DNA of 64,000 nucleotides, taken from contig NZ_KE386956.1 of NCBI RefSeq assembly GCF_000429825.1, forward strand, positions 9,899-73,898. The letters are read 5' to 3'. The notes under the pieces were generated by a model. It was not told the origin of the DNA. It ran no database searches and worked only from the letters and a program-made list of their open reading frames with translations. Positions within the stretch are counted from its first letter, which is position 1, and every line of letters starts with the position of its first letter. The translations under genes and the position numbers were made by a program. Positions 1-7,773 of the stretch are shown here, piece by piece. Origin of the DNA: Cohnella thermotolerans DSM 17683 (lineage in GTDB: Bacteria; Bacillota; Bacilli; Paenibacillales; Paenibacillaceae).

Positions 1-5
1 TGAAG

Positions 6-107
6 CTGTAAGGTCGAAAAACGACCTTACAGGCACGAACTGGGCCGCGCATGAAGCCGTAAGGTCGAAAAACGACCTTACGGGCACGAACTGAGCCGCG
101 CAATACG
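6..107. repeat. 51-base palindromic repeat array A (2 units)
   Basis: Two consecutive 51-base units lie just upstream of the first gene. Each begins with a 27-base palindrome (6-32 and 57-83) with arms TAAGGTCG and CGACCTTA around an AAAAA loop, followed by a 24-base linker that is nearly identical in both (GCACGAACTG then G/A GCCGCGC). The 27 + 24 layout matches arrays near 6675, 17000 and 37865, although the inner arm sequence differs. The hairpins have no T-run, so they are not ordinary terminators. The array may continue left of the window. Confidence 0.85.
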
Positions 108-134
108 GCCACATGGAAGGAGGGCATTCCGAAG

Positions 135-1949
135 ATGACGGAAAGCCGCCAAGCCGCCCTTGAGACACTGCTGGCGGATTCGTCGCCGGCCGATCGTCGG
201 CTTTACTACGGCGACGACGGCCAGGAGGCGTTCTGGGCGAACGTCCGGACGTCGCCGGCATACGAGCTTCCCGTACGGGAAATCCGGGAAGAAGGGGAGC
301 GTCTCCGAAGGGAGCCGACGCCGGAATTGACGTACGGCCTGTTCTCGATCTATGCGAGGCGGGGAACGCGCCTGGAATATGAAAGCGTATACTTCGAACG
401 CCGCCGCCGGTTGAACACGTTCGCGCTGCTCGCGCTGCTGGAGCCGGAGGAGCCCGCCTGGAGCGAGGCGCTGTGCGACGCGATCTGGACCGTCTGCAAC
501 GAATACACGTGGTGCCTGCCGGCGCACGTGAAGGGGAGCAGCGCCGACATTCGGGCGACGATCGATCTGTTCGCCGCCGAGACCGGGTTTACGCTCAGCG
601 AGATCGGGCTGCTGCTGGAGGACCGGCTGCCCGCGCTGCTGCGGGAGCGGATCGCCGAAGAGACGGAAGCGAGGCTGTTCCGCCCCTATCTGACGATGGG
701 GCCGCATTCCTGGGAGAGTGCCCGCCACAATTGGTCCGCCGTCTGCGCGGGCTCGATCGGCTCGGCGGCGCTGCTGTCGGTTCGGGAGCCCGGGCGGCTC
801 GCGGAGATCGTCCGGAAGGCGCTGGGCAGCATCGAGTGCTTCTTGAGCGGATACGGCGAAGACGGGGCGTGCCTGGAGGGCCTCGGCTATTGGAATTACG
901 GCTTCGGGTATTTCGTTTATTTCGCGGATTTGTTGAAAAAACGGACGGACGGAGCGATCGACCTGTTCCGGAGCGAGAAAGTCCGCACCATCGCGGCGTT
1001 TCAGCAGAAAGCCTATCTGGACGGCGACCGGACGGTCAATTTCTCCGATTCCGTTCCGCAGGCGCGGGTGCATATCGGGCTCGCCCATTACTTGAGGAGC
1101 GTGTACGGCGAGGAAGTGGAGCTCCCCCCGCTGACGCTGCGAGCCGCCTACACGGACGACCCTTGCAGCCGGTGGGCGCCCGCTCTCCGCAATCTGCTCT
1201 GGTTCGATCCGCGCAAGGGAGGGGAAGATTGGCGGGCTTCCGATTACTACTTGCCCGACGCGCAGTGGCTCGTGTCCCGCCATACTACCGGTTCCGGCCG
1301 ATTCGGCTTCGCCGCGAAAGGCGGAAACAACGGCGAGCCGCACAACCATAACGACATCGGCCAGTTCATCTTGCTGGCGGACGGCGAGACGTTCGCCGCC
1401 GATCTGGGCAGCGGGGAATATACGCAAGCCTATTTCGGCGAAGGAAGGTACGCATATGGCTGCAACGGCTCGCAGGGGCATTCGGTGCCGATCGTGGACG
1501 GGAGGCTGCAGTCGGAAGGAGCGGAGAGCGCGGCCGTTGTGCTGGAAGCTTCGATCGGCGACGGCGAGGACCGGCTGAAGCTCGAGATGGCCTCGGCTTA
1601 CCGGCTGTCTCATCTGAAGTCGCTCGTCCGCAGCTTCGTCTGGCGGAAAACGGCGCTTCCGTCCCTGGAGCTGACGGACGAATTCCGGTTCGAGCGCAAG
1701 CCGGACGGCATCGTCGAACGGATCGTCACGCGCATTCGCCCGGTGCTGGCCGAAGGAGAAGTGCTGCTCCGAGGAACGGGCGGCCGCTCGCTGGCGATCC
1801 GGTACGACGGCGCAAACCTCACGCCGCGCGTCGAGAGCCGTTCGTACCGCGATCATTTTGGCCGAGACGCCCGTTGGTACGCCATCGATTTCACGCTTGC
1901 CGGCACGGACTTGTTCCAAACCGTCAGGCTGCAATTCCAATTTCTATGA
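135..1949 (+). CDS. Heparinase II/III family polysaccharide lyase-like protein
   Basis: 604 residues, no signal peptide, so probably cytoplasmic. The C-terminal half carries the heparinase II/III signature GEPHNHNDIGQFIL at about residues 399-412, followed by a beta-rich region (GETFAADLGSGEYTQAYFG) typical of this fold; the N-terminal part is helical, in keeping with an alpha/alpha toroid. Members of the superfamily cleave uronic-acid polysaccharides by beta-elimination and leave unsaturated uronyl ends. The next gene encodes the hydrolase that removes exactly such ends, which supports a lyase role on an imported oligosaccharide. The start ATG follows AAGGAGGG. The substrate (heparinoid, alginate-like, ulvan-like, plant glucuronan) cannot be read from the sequence. 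Confidence 0.8.
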   Translation: MTESRQAALETLLADSSPADRRLYYGDDGQEAFWANVRTSPAYELPVREIREEGERLRREPTPELTYGLFSIYARRGTRLEYESVYFERRRRLNTFALLALLEPEEPAWSEALCDAIWTVCNEYTWCLPAHVKGSSADIRATIDLFAAETGFTLSEIGLLLEDRLPALLRERIAEETEARLFRPYLTMGPHSWESARHNWSAVCAGSIGSAALLSVREPGRLAEIVRKALGSIECFLSGYGEDGACLEGLGYWNYGFGYFVYFADLLKKRTDGAIDLFRSEKVRTIAAFQQKAYLDGDRTVNFSDSVPQARVHIGLAHYLRSVYGEEVELPPLTLRAAYTDDPCSRWAPALRNLLWFDPRKGGEDWRASDYYLPDAQWLVSRHTTGSGRFGFAAKGGNNGEPHNHNDIGQFILLADGETFAADLGSGEYTQAYFGEGRYAYGCNGSQGHSVPIVDGRLQSEGAESAAVVLEASIGDGEDRLKLEMASAYRLSHLKSLVRSFVWRKTALPSLELTDEFRFERKPDGIVERIVTRIRPVLAEGEVLLRGTGGRSLAIRYDGANLTPRVESRSYRDHFGRDARWYAIDFTLAGTDLFQTVRLQFQFL

Positions 1950-1966
1950 CCGGGAGGAACGATCGG

Positions 1967-3103
1967 ATGTCGAATACGGCGGCATTGGACTGGTTGGAAG
2001 AAGCATGGAGGCAAGCGGGCGCCAAAACGCTCCGCAACGGCGCAAGGATCGGCTCGAACTTTCCCCATGCGAGCCAAGGCGGGGTTTACGTCTGCGAAGA
2101 GCCGCATTGGTGGACCGCCGGCTTCTGGCCGGGAATGCTCTGGCTGTTCTATCGGGAAAACGGCGAGGAGACGCTCCGCCGTCTGGCGGAGGCGTGCGAG
2201 GAGCGGCTGGACGACGTGCTGCGGGAGTATACGAAGCTGGACCACGACCTGGGCTTCATGTGGACGCTGACGAGCGTCGCTTCCTACAAGATCACCGGGA
2301 ACGCGGAGTCGCGCCGCCGGGCGCTGCAGGCGGCGAACTATTTGGCCGGCCGCTTCAATTTGAAAGGGCGGTTCATCCGCGCCTGGAACCCCTGGTCGGC
2401 GGGGCAGGACAACGCCGGGATCGCGATTATCGATTGCGCGATGAACGTGCCGCTGCTGTTCTGGGCGACGGCGGAGAGCGGGGACCCGCGCTACCGCCAT
2501 ATCGCCGAAGCGCATCTGGATACGGTGCTCGAGCGGTTCGTCCGCTCCGACGGCTCCGTCTATCATATCGTCCGTTTCGATCCGCTTACGGGCGACTTCG
2601 TGGAAGGAATCGGCGGCCAAGGCTACGCGCCGGAATCGGCCTGGTCGAGAGGGACGGCCTGGGCGCTCTACGGCTTGACGCTCGGCTACCATCATGCCGG
2701 CAAGCCGGCTTATTTGGACGCCGCCAAGCGGGTCGCGCATTTTTTCCTGGCCAATTTGCCGGAGGATCGCGTGCCGCATTGGGATTTCCGCCTGCCCCCC
2801 GAAGTGACGAAGTATCGCGACTCGTCGGCAGGGGCCTGCGCGGCCAGCGGCCTGCTGCTGCTCGCGGAGAAGGTCGGCCGGACAGAGGCGGAGCTTTACC
2901 GGGGCGCGGCGATCCGGATGCTGGAATCGCTGTACCGCAACTACGGGGCTTGGGACGATCCGAACGAGGAAGGCTTGATCCTGCACGGGACGAGCCATTA
3001 TCCGGAAGGCAAAAACGTCGACGTGCCGCTCATTTACGGAGACTACTTCTTCGTGGAAGGGCTGTCGCGCCTGCGGGGCAACGATACGATTTTCTGGCAA
3101 TAG
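1967..3103 (+). CDS. GH88 unsaturated glucuronyl hydrolase
   Basis: 378 residues, (alpha/alpha)6-barrel family GH88. It removes delta-4,5-unsaturated uronic acid from the non-reducing end of oligosaccharides produced by polysaccharide lyases. Two aspartates fall where the family needs them: HDLGF at about residue 91 and DNAG at about 147, close to Asp88 and Asp149 of the Bacillus GL1 enzyme. Aromatic patches such as EPHWWTAGFWPGMLW and ESAWSRGTAWALYG are typical of the family. The start was set at 1967 because GGGAGG lies 8 bases upstream; an upstream in-frame ATG (1874) would overlap the previous gene. There is no signal peptide, so it acts in the cytoplasm. It lies 17 bases after the lyase-like gene, in one operon. 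Confidence 0.9.
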   Translation: MSNTAALDWLEEAWRQAGAKTLRNGARIGSNFPHASQGGVYVCEEPHWWTAGFWPGMLWLFYRENGEETLRRLAEACEERLDDVLREYTKLDHDLGFMWTLTSVASYKITGNAESRRRALQAANYLAGRFNLKGRFIRAWNPWSAGQDNAGIAIIDCAMNVPLLFWATAESGDPRYRHIAEAHLDTVLERFVRSDGSVYHIVRFDPLTGDFVEGIGGQGYAPESAWSRGTAWALYGLTLGYHHAGKPAYLDAAKRVAHFFLANLPEDRVPHWDFRLPPEVTKYRDSSAGACAASGLLLLAEKVGRTEAELYRGAAIRMLESLYRNYGAWDDPNEEGLILHGTSHYPEGKNVDVPLIYGDYFFVEGLSRLRGNDTIFWQ

Positions 3104-3179
3104 ACGGACGCTGCGGGAAGGCGGGCGTAATCGATCGGCAGCCTGATCTTGAAACCGGACAACGGGAGAGGGAACGACC

Positions 3180-5024
3180 ATGGACAAGACGAGTTTGGCG
3201 ATCGCGGACAACCCGCTGCGGACCCGGGACGATCTGAAGCGGGCGTTCGAGACGCTGTGCGAACCGCTCACAAGCCGCTACAGCGAAGGCCGGGCGAGAT
3301 TGCGCCTGGGGGCGACCGGTGCGAGCTTCCCGCCCGAGGTCGCCGAGATGGAAGGCTTTTCCCGCGTATTATGGGGAATGGTCCCCTACCTGGCCGGGGG
3401 CGGCAGCCCGGAAGGGCTATGGCAGACGTGCCTGCAAGGCATCGTGAACGGCACCGATCCGGATCATGCGGAATATTGGGGCGACACGCGGGATTATGAC
3501 CAGCGGCTGGTCGAGATGGCTGCCTTCGGCTTCGCGCTCGCGCTCGTTCCGGAACGGATCTGGGAGCCGCTCGGCGAGCGGGAGAGAAGCAACTTGTACG
3601 CTTGGCTGAATCAAATCAACCGCCGTCCGGTGTACGACTGCAATTGGCTCTTTTTTCAGGTGCTGGTCAACATCGGGTTTCGGAAAAGCGGGCTGCCGTA
3701 CGACAGGGAGCAGACGGAGCGGAATTTGCGCCGCATCGACGATTTTTACATCGGGGACGGCTGGTACGCGGACGGGGTCGGCGGGCATAGCGATTATTAT
3801 GTTCCGTTCGCCCTCCATTACTACGGCTTGCTGTACGCCAAGCTGATGGAAGCGGAAGACCCGGAGCGGGCGCGCGTCTACCGGGAGCGGGCGGCGGCGT
3901 TCGCCGGGCCGTTTCTGGCCTGGTTCGCGGAGGACGGCTCCGCCGTGCCGTACGGCCGCAGCCTGACGTACCGCTTCGCGCAGTCCGCCTTCTGGAGCGC
4001 GCTGGCGTTCGCGGGCGGCGGCGCGGTGCCGATGGGCGCGCTCAAAGGGCTCGTGCTCCGCAACCTGCGCTGGTGGTTCCGGCAGCCGATCCTGGATGGG
4101 AACGGCGTGCTGACGATCGGCTACGCCTATCCGAACCTCGTCATGGCCGAGCAGTACAATTCCCCCGGTTCTCCTTACTGGGCGCTCAAAACGTTCCTGC
4201 CGCTGGCGCTGCCGGAAGACCATCCGTTCTGGCGGGCCGAGGAGCTGCCCCTGCCGAAGACGGCGCCGCTGTCCGTCCAGCGGCCCGCCCATCTCGTCGC
4301 CTGCCGGCAGGAGGACGCCGATCACGTCGTCCTCTTCAACGCCGGCCATCCGTCGACGAACGAGCACGCGCACACTTCCGCCAAATACGAGAAGTTTGCG
4401 TACTCGACGGCGTTCGGCTTCAGCGTGCCGAAGGCCGAATGGGGGCTGAGCCAGGGGGCCTTCGATTCGATGCTCGCGCTCAGCGAAGCCGGAGACAACT
4501 TGTATCGCGTCCGCCGACGCAACGAGGAGACGGCGATCGGAGACGACGGTCATCTGTTCGCCCGATGGAAGCCGTGGACGGACGTGGAAGTGTGCAGCTG
4601 GATCGTGCCGGGATTGCCTTGGCATCTGCGGGTTCATCGGGTGACGACGGGGAGGGAGCTCGACGCCGCCGAGGGCGGCTTCGCCCTTGGGCTGCAGGGG
4701 GACACGAGGCTTGCGGTTTCGGACGGGGAGGCGACCGCGGCGGGTTCGCTCGGGGTTAGCGGCATCCGCAGCTTGCTCGGGTACGAGGCGGCGGACAACG
4801 TTCAGGCGCAGGCGAACACGAACGTTCTTCATCCGCGAACCGTTATCCCCACGCTTAAGGCGAGGTTGGGCGCCGGAACGCATTGGCTGGCGGCAGCGGT
4901 GCTGGGCCGGCCGGGCGGCGCTCCCGCTGTCCCGGAGAGCGGCTTCCGGGTCGTACCTGAAGCGGACGGCGTCCGCATCGAAAGGGCGGGTGCCCTCGTT
5001 GCGCGTCTAAATCGGGTATGTTAA
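3180..5024 (+). CDS. DUF2264 domain-containing protein
   Basis: 614 residues and no signal peptide. The N-terminal ~370 residues match the DUF2264 pattern (NPLRTRDDL near the start, MEGFSRVLWGMVPYLAGGG at about 59-77, YDCNWLFFQVLVNIGFRKSG at about 146-165, DGWYADG at about 195, NSPGSPYWALKTFLPLAL at about 325-342), a helical fold related to glycosidases. DUF2264 proteins usually sit in polysaccharide utilisation loci; I recall some being placed in CAZy GH154 with beta-glucuronidase activity, which would fit this uronate operon, but I cannot confirm that here. The start follows GGAGAGGG. It is the last gene of the three-gene operon and is followed by a terminator at 5108-5153. Confidence 0.75.
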   Translation: MDKTSLAIADNPLRTRDDLKRAFETLCEPLTSRYSEGRARLRLGATGASFPPEVAEMEGFSRVLWGMVPYLAGGGSPEGLWQTCLQGIVNGTDPDHAEYWGDTRDYDQRLVEMAAFGFALALVPERIWEPLGERERSNLYAWLNQINRRPVYDCNWLFFQVLVNIGFRKSGLPYDREQTERNLRRIDDFYIGDGWYADGVGGHSDYYVPFALHYYGLLYAKLMEAEDPERARVYRERAAAFAGPFLAWFAEDGSAVPYGRSLTYRFAQSAFWSALAFAGGGAVPMGALKGLVLRNLRWWFRQPILDGNGVLTIGYAYPNLVMAEQYNSPGSPYWALKTFLPLALPEDHPFWRAEELPLPKTAPLSVQRPAHLVACRQEDADHVVLFNAGHPSTNEHAHTSAKYEKFAYSTAFGFSVPKAEWGLSQGAFDSMLALSEAGDNLYRVRRRNEETAIGDDGHLFARWKPWTDVEVCSWIVPGLPWHLRVHRVTTGRELDAAEGGFALGLQGDTRLAVSDGEATAAGSLGVSGIRSLLGYEAADNVQAQANTNVLHPRTVIPTLKARLGAGTHWLAAAVLGRPGGAPAVPESGFRVVPEADGVRIERAGALVARLNRVC

Positions 5025-5107
5025 GATAACACTTAAAGAAGGAGGCTGCGCCACAGCCTCCCCGCACAACTGCTTTGGCGGGAATGCCCCCCGAGCGGAT
5101 CAGAGGA

Positions 5108-5153
5108 AATAACCCGTCACCTGGCGCGAACCTGGGCGGGTTATTTTCGTTTT
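5108..5153. terminator. Bidirectional terminator shared by the uronate operon and the toxin gene
   Basis: AATAACCCG (5108-5116) pairs with CGGGTTATT (5137-5145) and is followed by TTCGTTTT on the plus strand. On the minus strand it ends the small toxin gene, whose stop codon (5141-5143) lies inside the right arm. Confidence 0.7.
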
Positions 5154-5218
5154 AAGTACGTGAGCAACGCCAGGAGAAACATCCCCAGCATCATCACTTC
5201 CTGGAACGAAAATTCCAT
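5141..5218 (-). CDS. Putative holin-like toxin (25 residues)
   Basis: A 25-residue peptide, MEFSFQEVMMLGMFLLALL then TYLKRK. It has one membrane-spanning segment followed by a short basic tail, the pattern of the holin-like toxin family (Hol_Tox) common in Bacillales and of type I toxins such as TxpA/BsrG. The start follows a very strong Shine-Dalgarno (AAGGAGG) 7-8 bases upstream. The open frame extends far upstream without a plausible ribosome site. The stop codon is embedded in a bidirectional terminator, as in type I systems whose antitoxin is an antisense RNA overlapping the 3' end. I did not find a clear promoter for an antisense RNA. Confidence 0.65.
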   Translation of the reverse strand: MEFSFQEVMMLGMFLLALLTYLKRK

Positions 5219-5412
5219 AGGCACCACCTCCTTTCGGAGGCAGCTTCTCCCGCCCAAGCGAGTTGCGCTTCTTCCATGATACCATTTTCCCCCAAGCGCC
5301 GCGAGGTTAAGAATTCGACACTCCGACATTCCGACGCGTTCTCGGAATCGGTTCAACCGCCGGATCTCCGTCTGTTTCCTTGTCCTCTCGAATATACTCG
5401 CTTCACAAGCCC

Positions 5413-5444
5413 AATATATCATGATATATTATTATGTATATAAT
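5413..5444 (+). promoter_or_regulatory. 18-base palindrome and -10 element upstream of the GntR regulator
   Basis: AATATATCATGATATATT (5413-5430) is a perfect palindrome followed at once by an AT-rich stretch with TATAAT at 5439-5444, about 40 bases before the regulator gene. The palindrome covers the expected -35 position, the usual place for an autoregulatory operator. No good -35 hexamer was seen. Confidence 0.5.
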
Positions 5445-5481
5445 GAATGCGGTTTAGAAACGGAAGGGGTGCGGGCCAAGG

Positions 5482-6633
5482 ATGTCGGGGCCGATGTACG
5501 AGAAAATATACGATGCGCTCAAGGAAGAGATCCGGTCGGGGCAATACGGCATAGGCGACCGCGTACCGTCCGAGAAGGAGCTTGCGGATGCGTACAATGT
5601 CAGCCGGATTACGAGCAAGAAAGCGCTGGAGCTGCTCGCGGAAGCGGGCATCATCGTCCGCAAGCCGGGCAAAGGGTCGTTCGTGGCGGACCCGGAGGCG
5701 CGGCCGGCCGCGGCTTCGCCGTCAGCCGCCAAGAGCGGCGCCAGGGGCGGGGCTGACGCGAAGCTGCTGATCGGGCTCGTCATGACCGATTTCAGCGACA
5801 GCTACGGCACGGGGCTCATCTACGGCATGGAGGAAGCCTCCAGGCGGAACGACAGCTACCTCATTTTGCGGCGGACGTTCGGCATTCCCTCGTACGAGGA
5901 GGAAGCGATCAAAGGCTTGCGGGAGCTCGGGGTGGACGGGCTGATTATCTTCCCCGCGCAAGGCGAATATTTCAACGCGGAAATTTTGAAGCTGGTCATC
6001 GACAAGTTCCCATTCGTGCTGGTGGACCGCCACCTGAAAGGCATCTCGGCAGGCTCGATCAGCACGGACAACGTATCCGCCGCCAAGCGGGGCATCGATT
6101 ACCTGTTCGAGCTGGGGCACCGGCATATCGCTTTGCTGACGCCGCCTCCGATGGACACGACCGCGGTCGAGGAGCGGATCGAAGGCTTCGTGCAGGCGCA
6201 TGCGGAGAAGGGCGTCGTCGTCGACCGGGAGCTGTGGCTCGAAGACATTACATCGACGCTGCCAAACGCTTACACCGAGGAGAACAAGGCGAAGGATGTC
6301 GAGAAAATCAAGCGGCATCTGCTCGGGCATCCGGAGATTACGGCGATTTTCGCCATGGAGTACAACATCGCCCTGCTTGCCGCCGAGGCGGCCAAGCAAC
6401 TGAAGCTGGACGTGCCGCGCGAGCTGTCGATCGTCTGCTTCGATTGTCCGGACAACAGCGGCGCGTTCCCTTTTACGCATCTGCGGCAAAATCAGGAGGA
6501 GATCGGCCGGCTTGCTTTCGAGCACGTGCTGCGGCTGAGGAAAGGCCAGACCGTTCCGAGCAAAATTGCGCTTGAGGCGGAGCTTGTCCTTGGAGGCTCG
6601 ACGGCCGAAGCTGCGAAAAAGGTGCATCCGTAG
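5482..6633 (+). CDS. GntR-family regulator with LacI-type sugar sensor domain
   Basis: 383 residues. Residues 1-72 form a GntR winged helix (YEKIYDALKEEIRSGQYGIGDRVPSEKELADAYNVSR in pieces, ending GKGSFV). After a Pro/Ala linker, residues 94-380 are a periplasmic-binding-protein-like effector domain (LIGLVMTDFSDSYGTGLIYGM, GVDGLIIFPAQ, SISTDNVSAAKRGIDYL, ITAIFAMEYN). This is the AraR architecture: DNA is released when a sugar binds. It lies between the uronate operon and the mannan locus, facing the latter, so it may control one of them. A second ATG at 5494 is an alternative start. An 18-base palindrome at 5413-5430 is a candidate operator for this gene. Confidence 0.85.
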   Translation: MSGPMYEKIYDALKEEIRSGQYGIGDRVPSEKELADAYNVSRITSKKALELLAEAGIIVRKPGKGSFVADPEARPAAASPSAAKSGARGGADAKLLIGLVMTDFSDSYGTGLIYGMEEASRRNDSYLILRRTFGIPSYEEEAIKGLRELGVDGLIIFPAQGEYFNAEILKLVIDKFPFVLVDRHLKGISAGSISTDNVSAAKRGIDYLFELGHRHIALLTPPPMDTTAVEERIEGFVQAHAEKGVVVDRELWLEDITSTLPNAYTEENKAKDVEKIKRHLLGHPEITAIFAMEYNIALLAAEAAKQLKLDVPRELSIVCFDCPDNSGAFPFTHLRQNQEEIGRLAFEHVLRLRKGQTVPSKIALEAELVLGGSTAEAAKKVHP

Positions 6634-6674
6634 GGCGGACGGGGAGGAGCGTTGGTGGGCGACGCTATTTTGCG

Positions 6675-6905
6675 TGGTAGGGTCGAAAACCGACCTTACA
6701 GCCTCGCTCGCGCGCCGGTTGCGCGCTGTAAGCCGCAGATGCCGGGTTACAACGCGGGCTCGCGGAGTTTGTGCTGCTGTAAGCCGCAGATGTCGGGTTA
6801 CAGAGGCGGGGTGCGGAGTTTGAGCTGCTGCAAGCCGCAGATGTCGGGTTACAGGGCCGTGCTGCGGGGTTAGTGTCTCTGCAAGCCGCAGATGCCGGGT
6901 TGCAC
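6675..6905. repeat. 51-base palindromic repeat array B (5 units)
   Basis: 27-base cores begin at 6675, 6725, 6777, 6828 and 6879, a spacing of 50, 52, 51 and 51. The first core has the GGTCGAAAA inner sequence like array A. The other four have GCCGCAGATG(C/T)CGGG, with imperfect arms but conserved outer TGTAA/TTACA or TGCAA/TTRCA. The linkers between later units share (G/T)GCGGAGTTTG(T/A)GCTG. Units within the array resemble each other more than they resemble other arrays. Confidence 0.85.
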
Positions 6906-7038
6906 ATCGTCAGGCAACGGAGCCTTCTTCAAGTACCGGTCCAGGCGGTGCTCAGCAATATGTTCCGAAAAAAAGGGGGTTAAACGGTTTTAGGTAGTGC
7001 ATTAGGGCGAGTTTTGTAGCATCCTTATCTATGGTTCT

Positions 7039-7093
7039 CCTTATGATTAGGATTTGGACAGGACTACCTTCCACCTAATTATAAGGTTTTTTT
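7039..7093 (+). terminator. Strong orphan intrinsic terminator
   Basis: CCTTATGATTAGG (7039-7051) pairs along all 13 positions (one G-T wobble) with CCTAATTATAAGG (7074-7086) and is followed by T7. The nearest upstream gene ends 400 bases away with a repeat array in between, so the transcript it ends is unknown. Confidence 0.75.
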
Positions 7094-7102
7094 ATGCGGA
7101 TG

Positions 7103-7132
7103 CCCCAAGAAATCCAATCTTGGGGTATTTTT
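7103..7132 (+). terminator. Second orphan intrinsic terminator
   Basis: CCCCAAGA (7103-7110) and TCTTGGGG (7118-7125) form an 8-base stem followed by TATTTTTCTT, ten bases after the previous terminator. Confidence 0.7.
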
Positions 7133-7263
7133 CTTGCGGAATGGGGCTTGACAAAAGTAGAGCATAAATCGACTTTACAGCTCCGCACGGTTACGCGCTG
7201 CAGGGTCAAAAACTTCAGATCCTTGTCTCGTTCAAGATTCGATCAGAATATGCCTTGGCTCCT

Positions 7264-7445
7264 ACGGACCTGGAATCCGTTATTTCACGCCTGGAAGCCT
7301 ATTCCGAATTGTAACGGACACAGGATCCGTTATAGGCTTCAAACCGTACCCCCAACGAGGAAAATCCGACGCATAGCGGAACCAGGGTCCGTTACAATAT
7401 CAAAAACGCGATTTTGGGACAAATAACGGCCCCTGTGTCCGTTAG
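7264..7445. repeat. Four dispersed palindromes of the ACGGA/TCCGT family
   Basis: Four elements of about 20 bases share (T)AACGGA-N8-TCCGTTA: 7264-7283, 7312-7334 (the most symmetrical), 7374-7395 and 7423-7445. They are spaced about 50, 62 and 49 bases apart. The fourth has lost one arm base pattern (ACGGCCCC). They differ in sequence from the CTGTAA-type arrays but have a similar size and spacing. Confidence 0.65.
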
Positions 7446-7608
7446 CGTTCGGGGCCCTGCTCTGCTCGCCCGGTCATGCTCCATGAAGCCCTACAGACGC
7501 CAAAGGCGTTCAGACGGTCGAGAAAGTCCCGACCGTCGGCTTGGGAAAAAAAGCCGGACCAATCATTGGCAGCTCGAAAACCGACCTTACAGCCTCGCCG
7601 ATAATCGT

Positions 7609-7636
7609 CCCCCTGCGCCCGTCGGGGCTTTTTTTT
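7609..7636 (+). terminator. Weak terminator before the mannanase promoter
   Basis: A short CCCC/GGGG stem around TGCGCCCGT(C) is followed by CTTTTTTTT. The stem is only four to five pairs, but the T-run is clear. Confidence 0.4.
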
Positions 7637-7700
7637 GTTTTTAAGCATATAAAATAATATATTGATATGTAAAAATAAACTTTATCCCGAAATAAATATA

Positions 7701-7750
7701 TTGACATAAGGTTGTTATGACATTATATTTATCCTTGTAAGCGTTTTACA
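7701..7750 (+). promoter_or_regulatory. Sigma-A promoter and operator-like dyad of the secreted GH76 gene
   Basis: TTGACA (7701-7706), a 17-base spacer and TATATT (7724-7729) make a near-consensus promoter. The predicted start of transcription (about 7736) coincides with the dyad TGTAAGCGTTTTACA (7736-7750), arms TGTAA and TTACA. It resembles operators of LacI-family regulators and a CcpA cre site, but is one base longer than the usual 14-base cre. A repressor here would block initiation. Confidence 0.75.
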
Positions 7751-7773
7751 TAAGCGCGAAGGGGATGATCTTT

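Larger units (their letters stand above)
6634..7773. other. 1.1 kb intergenic region full of palindromic repeats and terminators
   Basis: No gene is supported here. It holds a five-unit palindromic array (6675-6905), two consecutive intrinsic terminators with no gene before them (7039-7132), decayed repeat copies (about 7154-7224 and 7566-7592), four palindromes of an ACGGA/TCCGT family (7264-7445), a weak terminator before a T8 run (7609-7636) and the promoter of the secreted mannanase (7701-7750). Confidence 0.8.

Noticed and set aside
7736-7750. Standard CcpA cre site
   Set aside because: The dyad is 15 rather than 14 bases and the final CA is shifted by one; it is listed only as an operator-like site.
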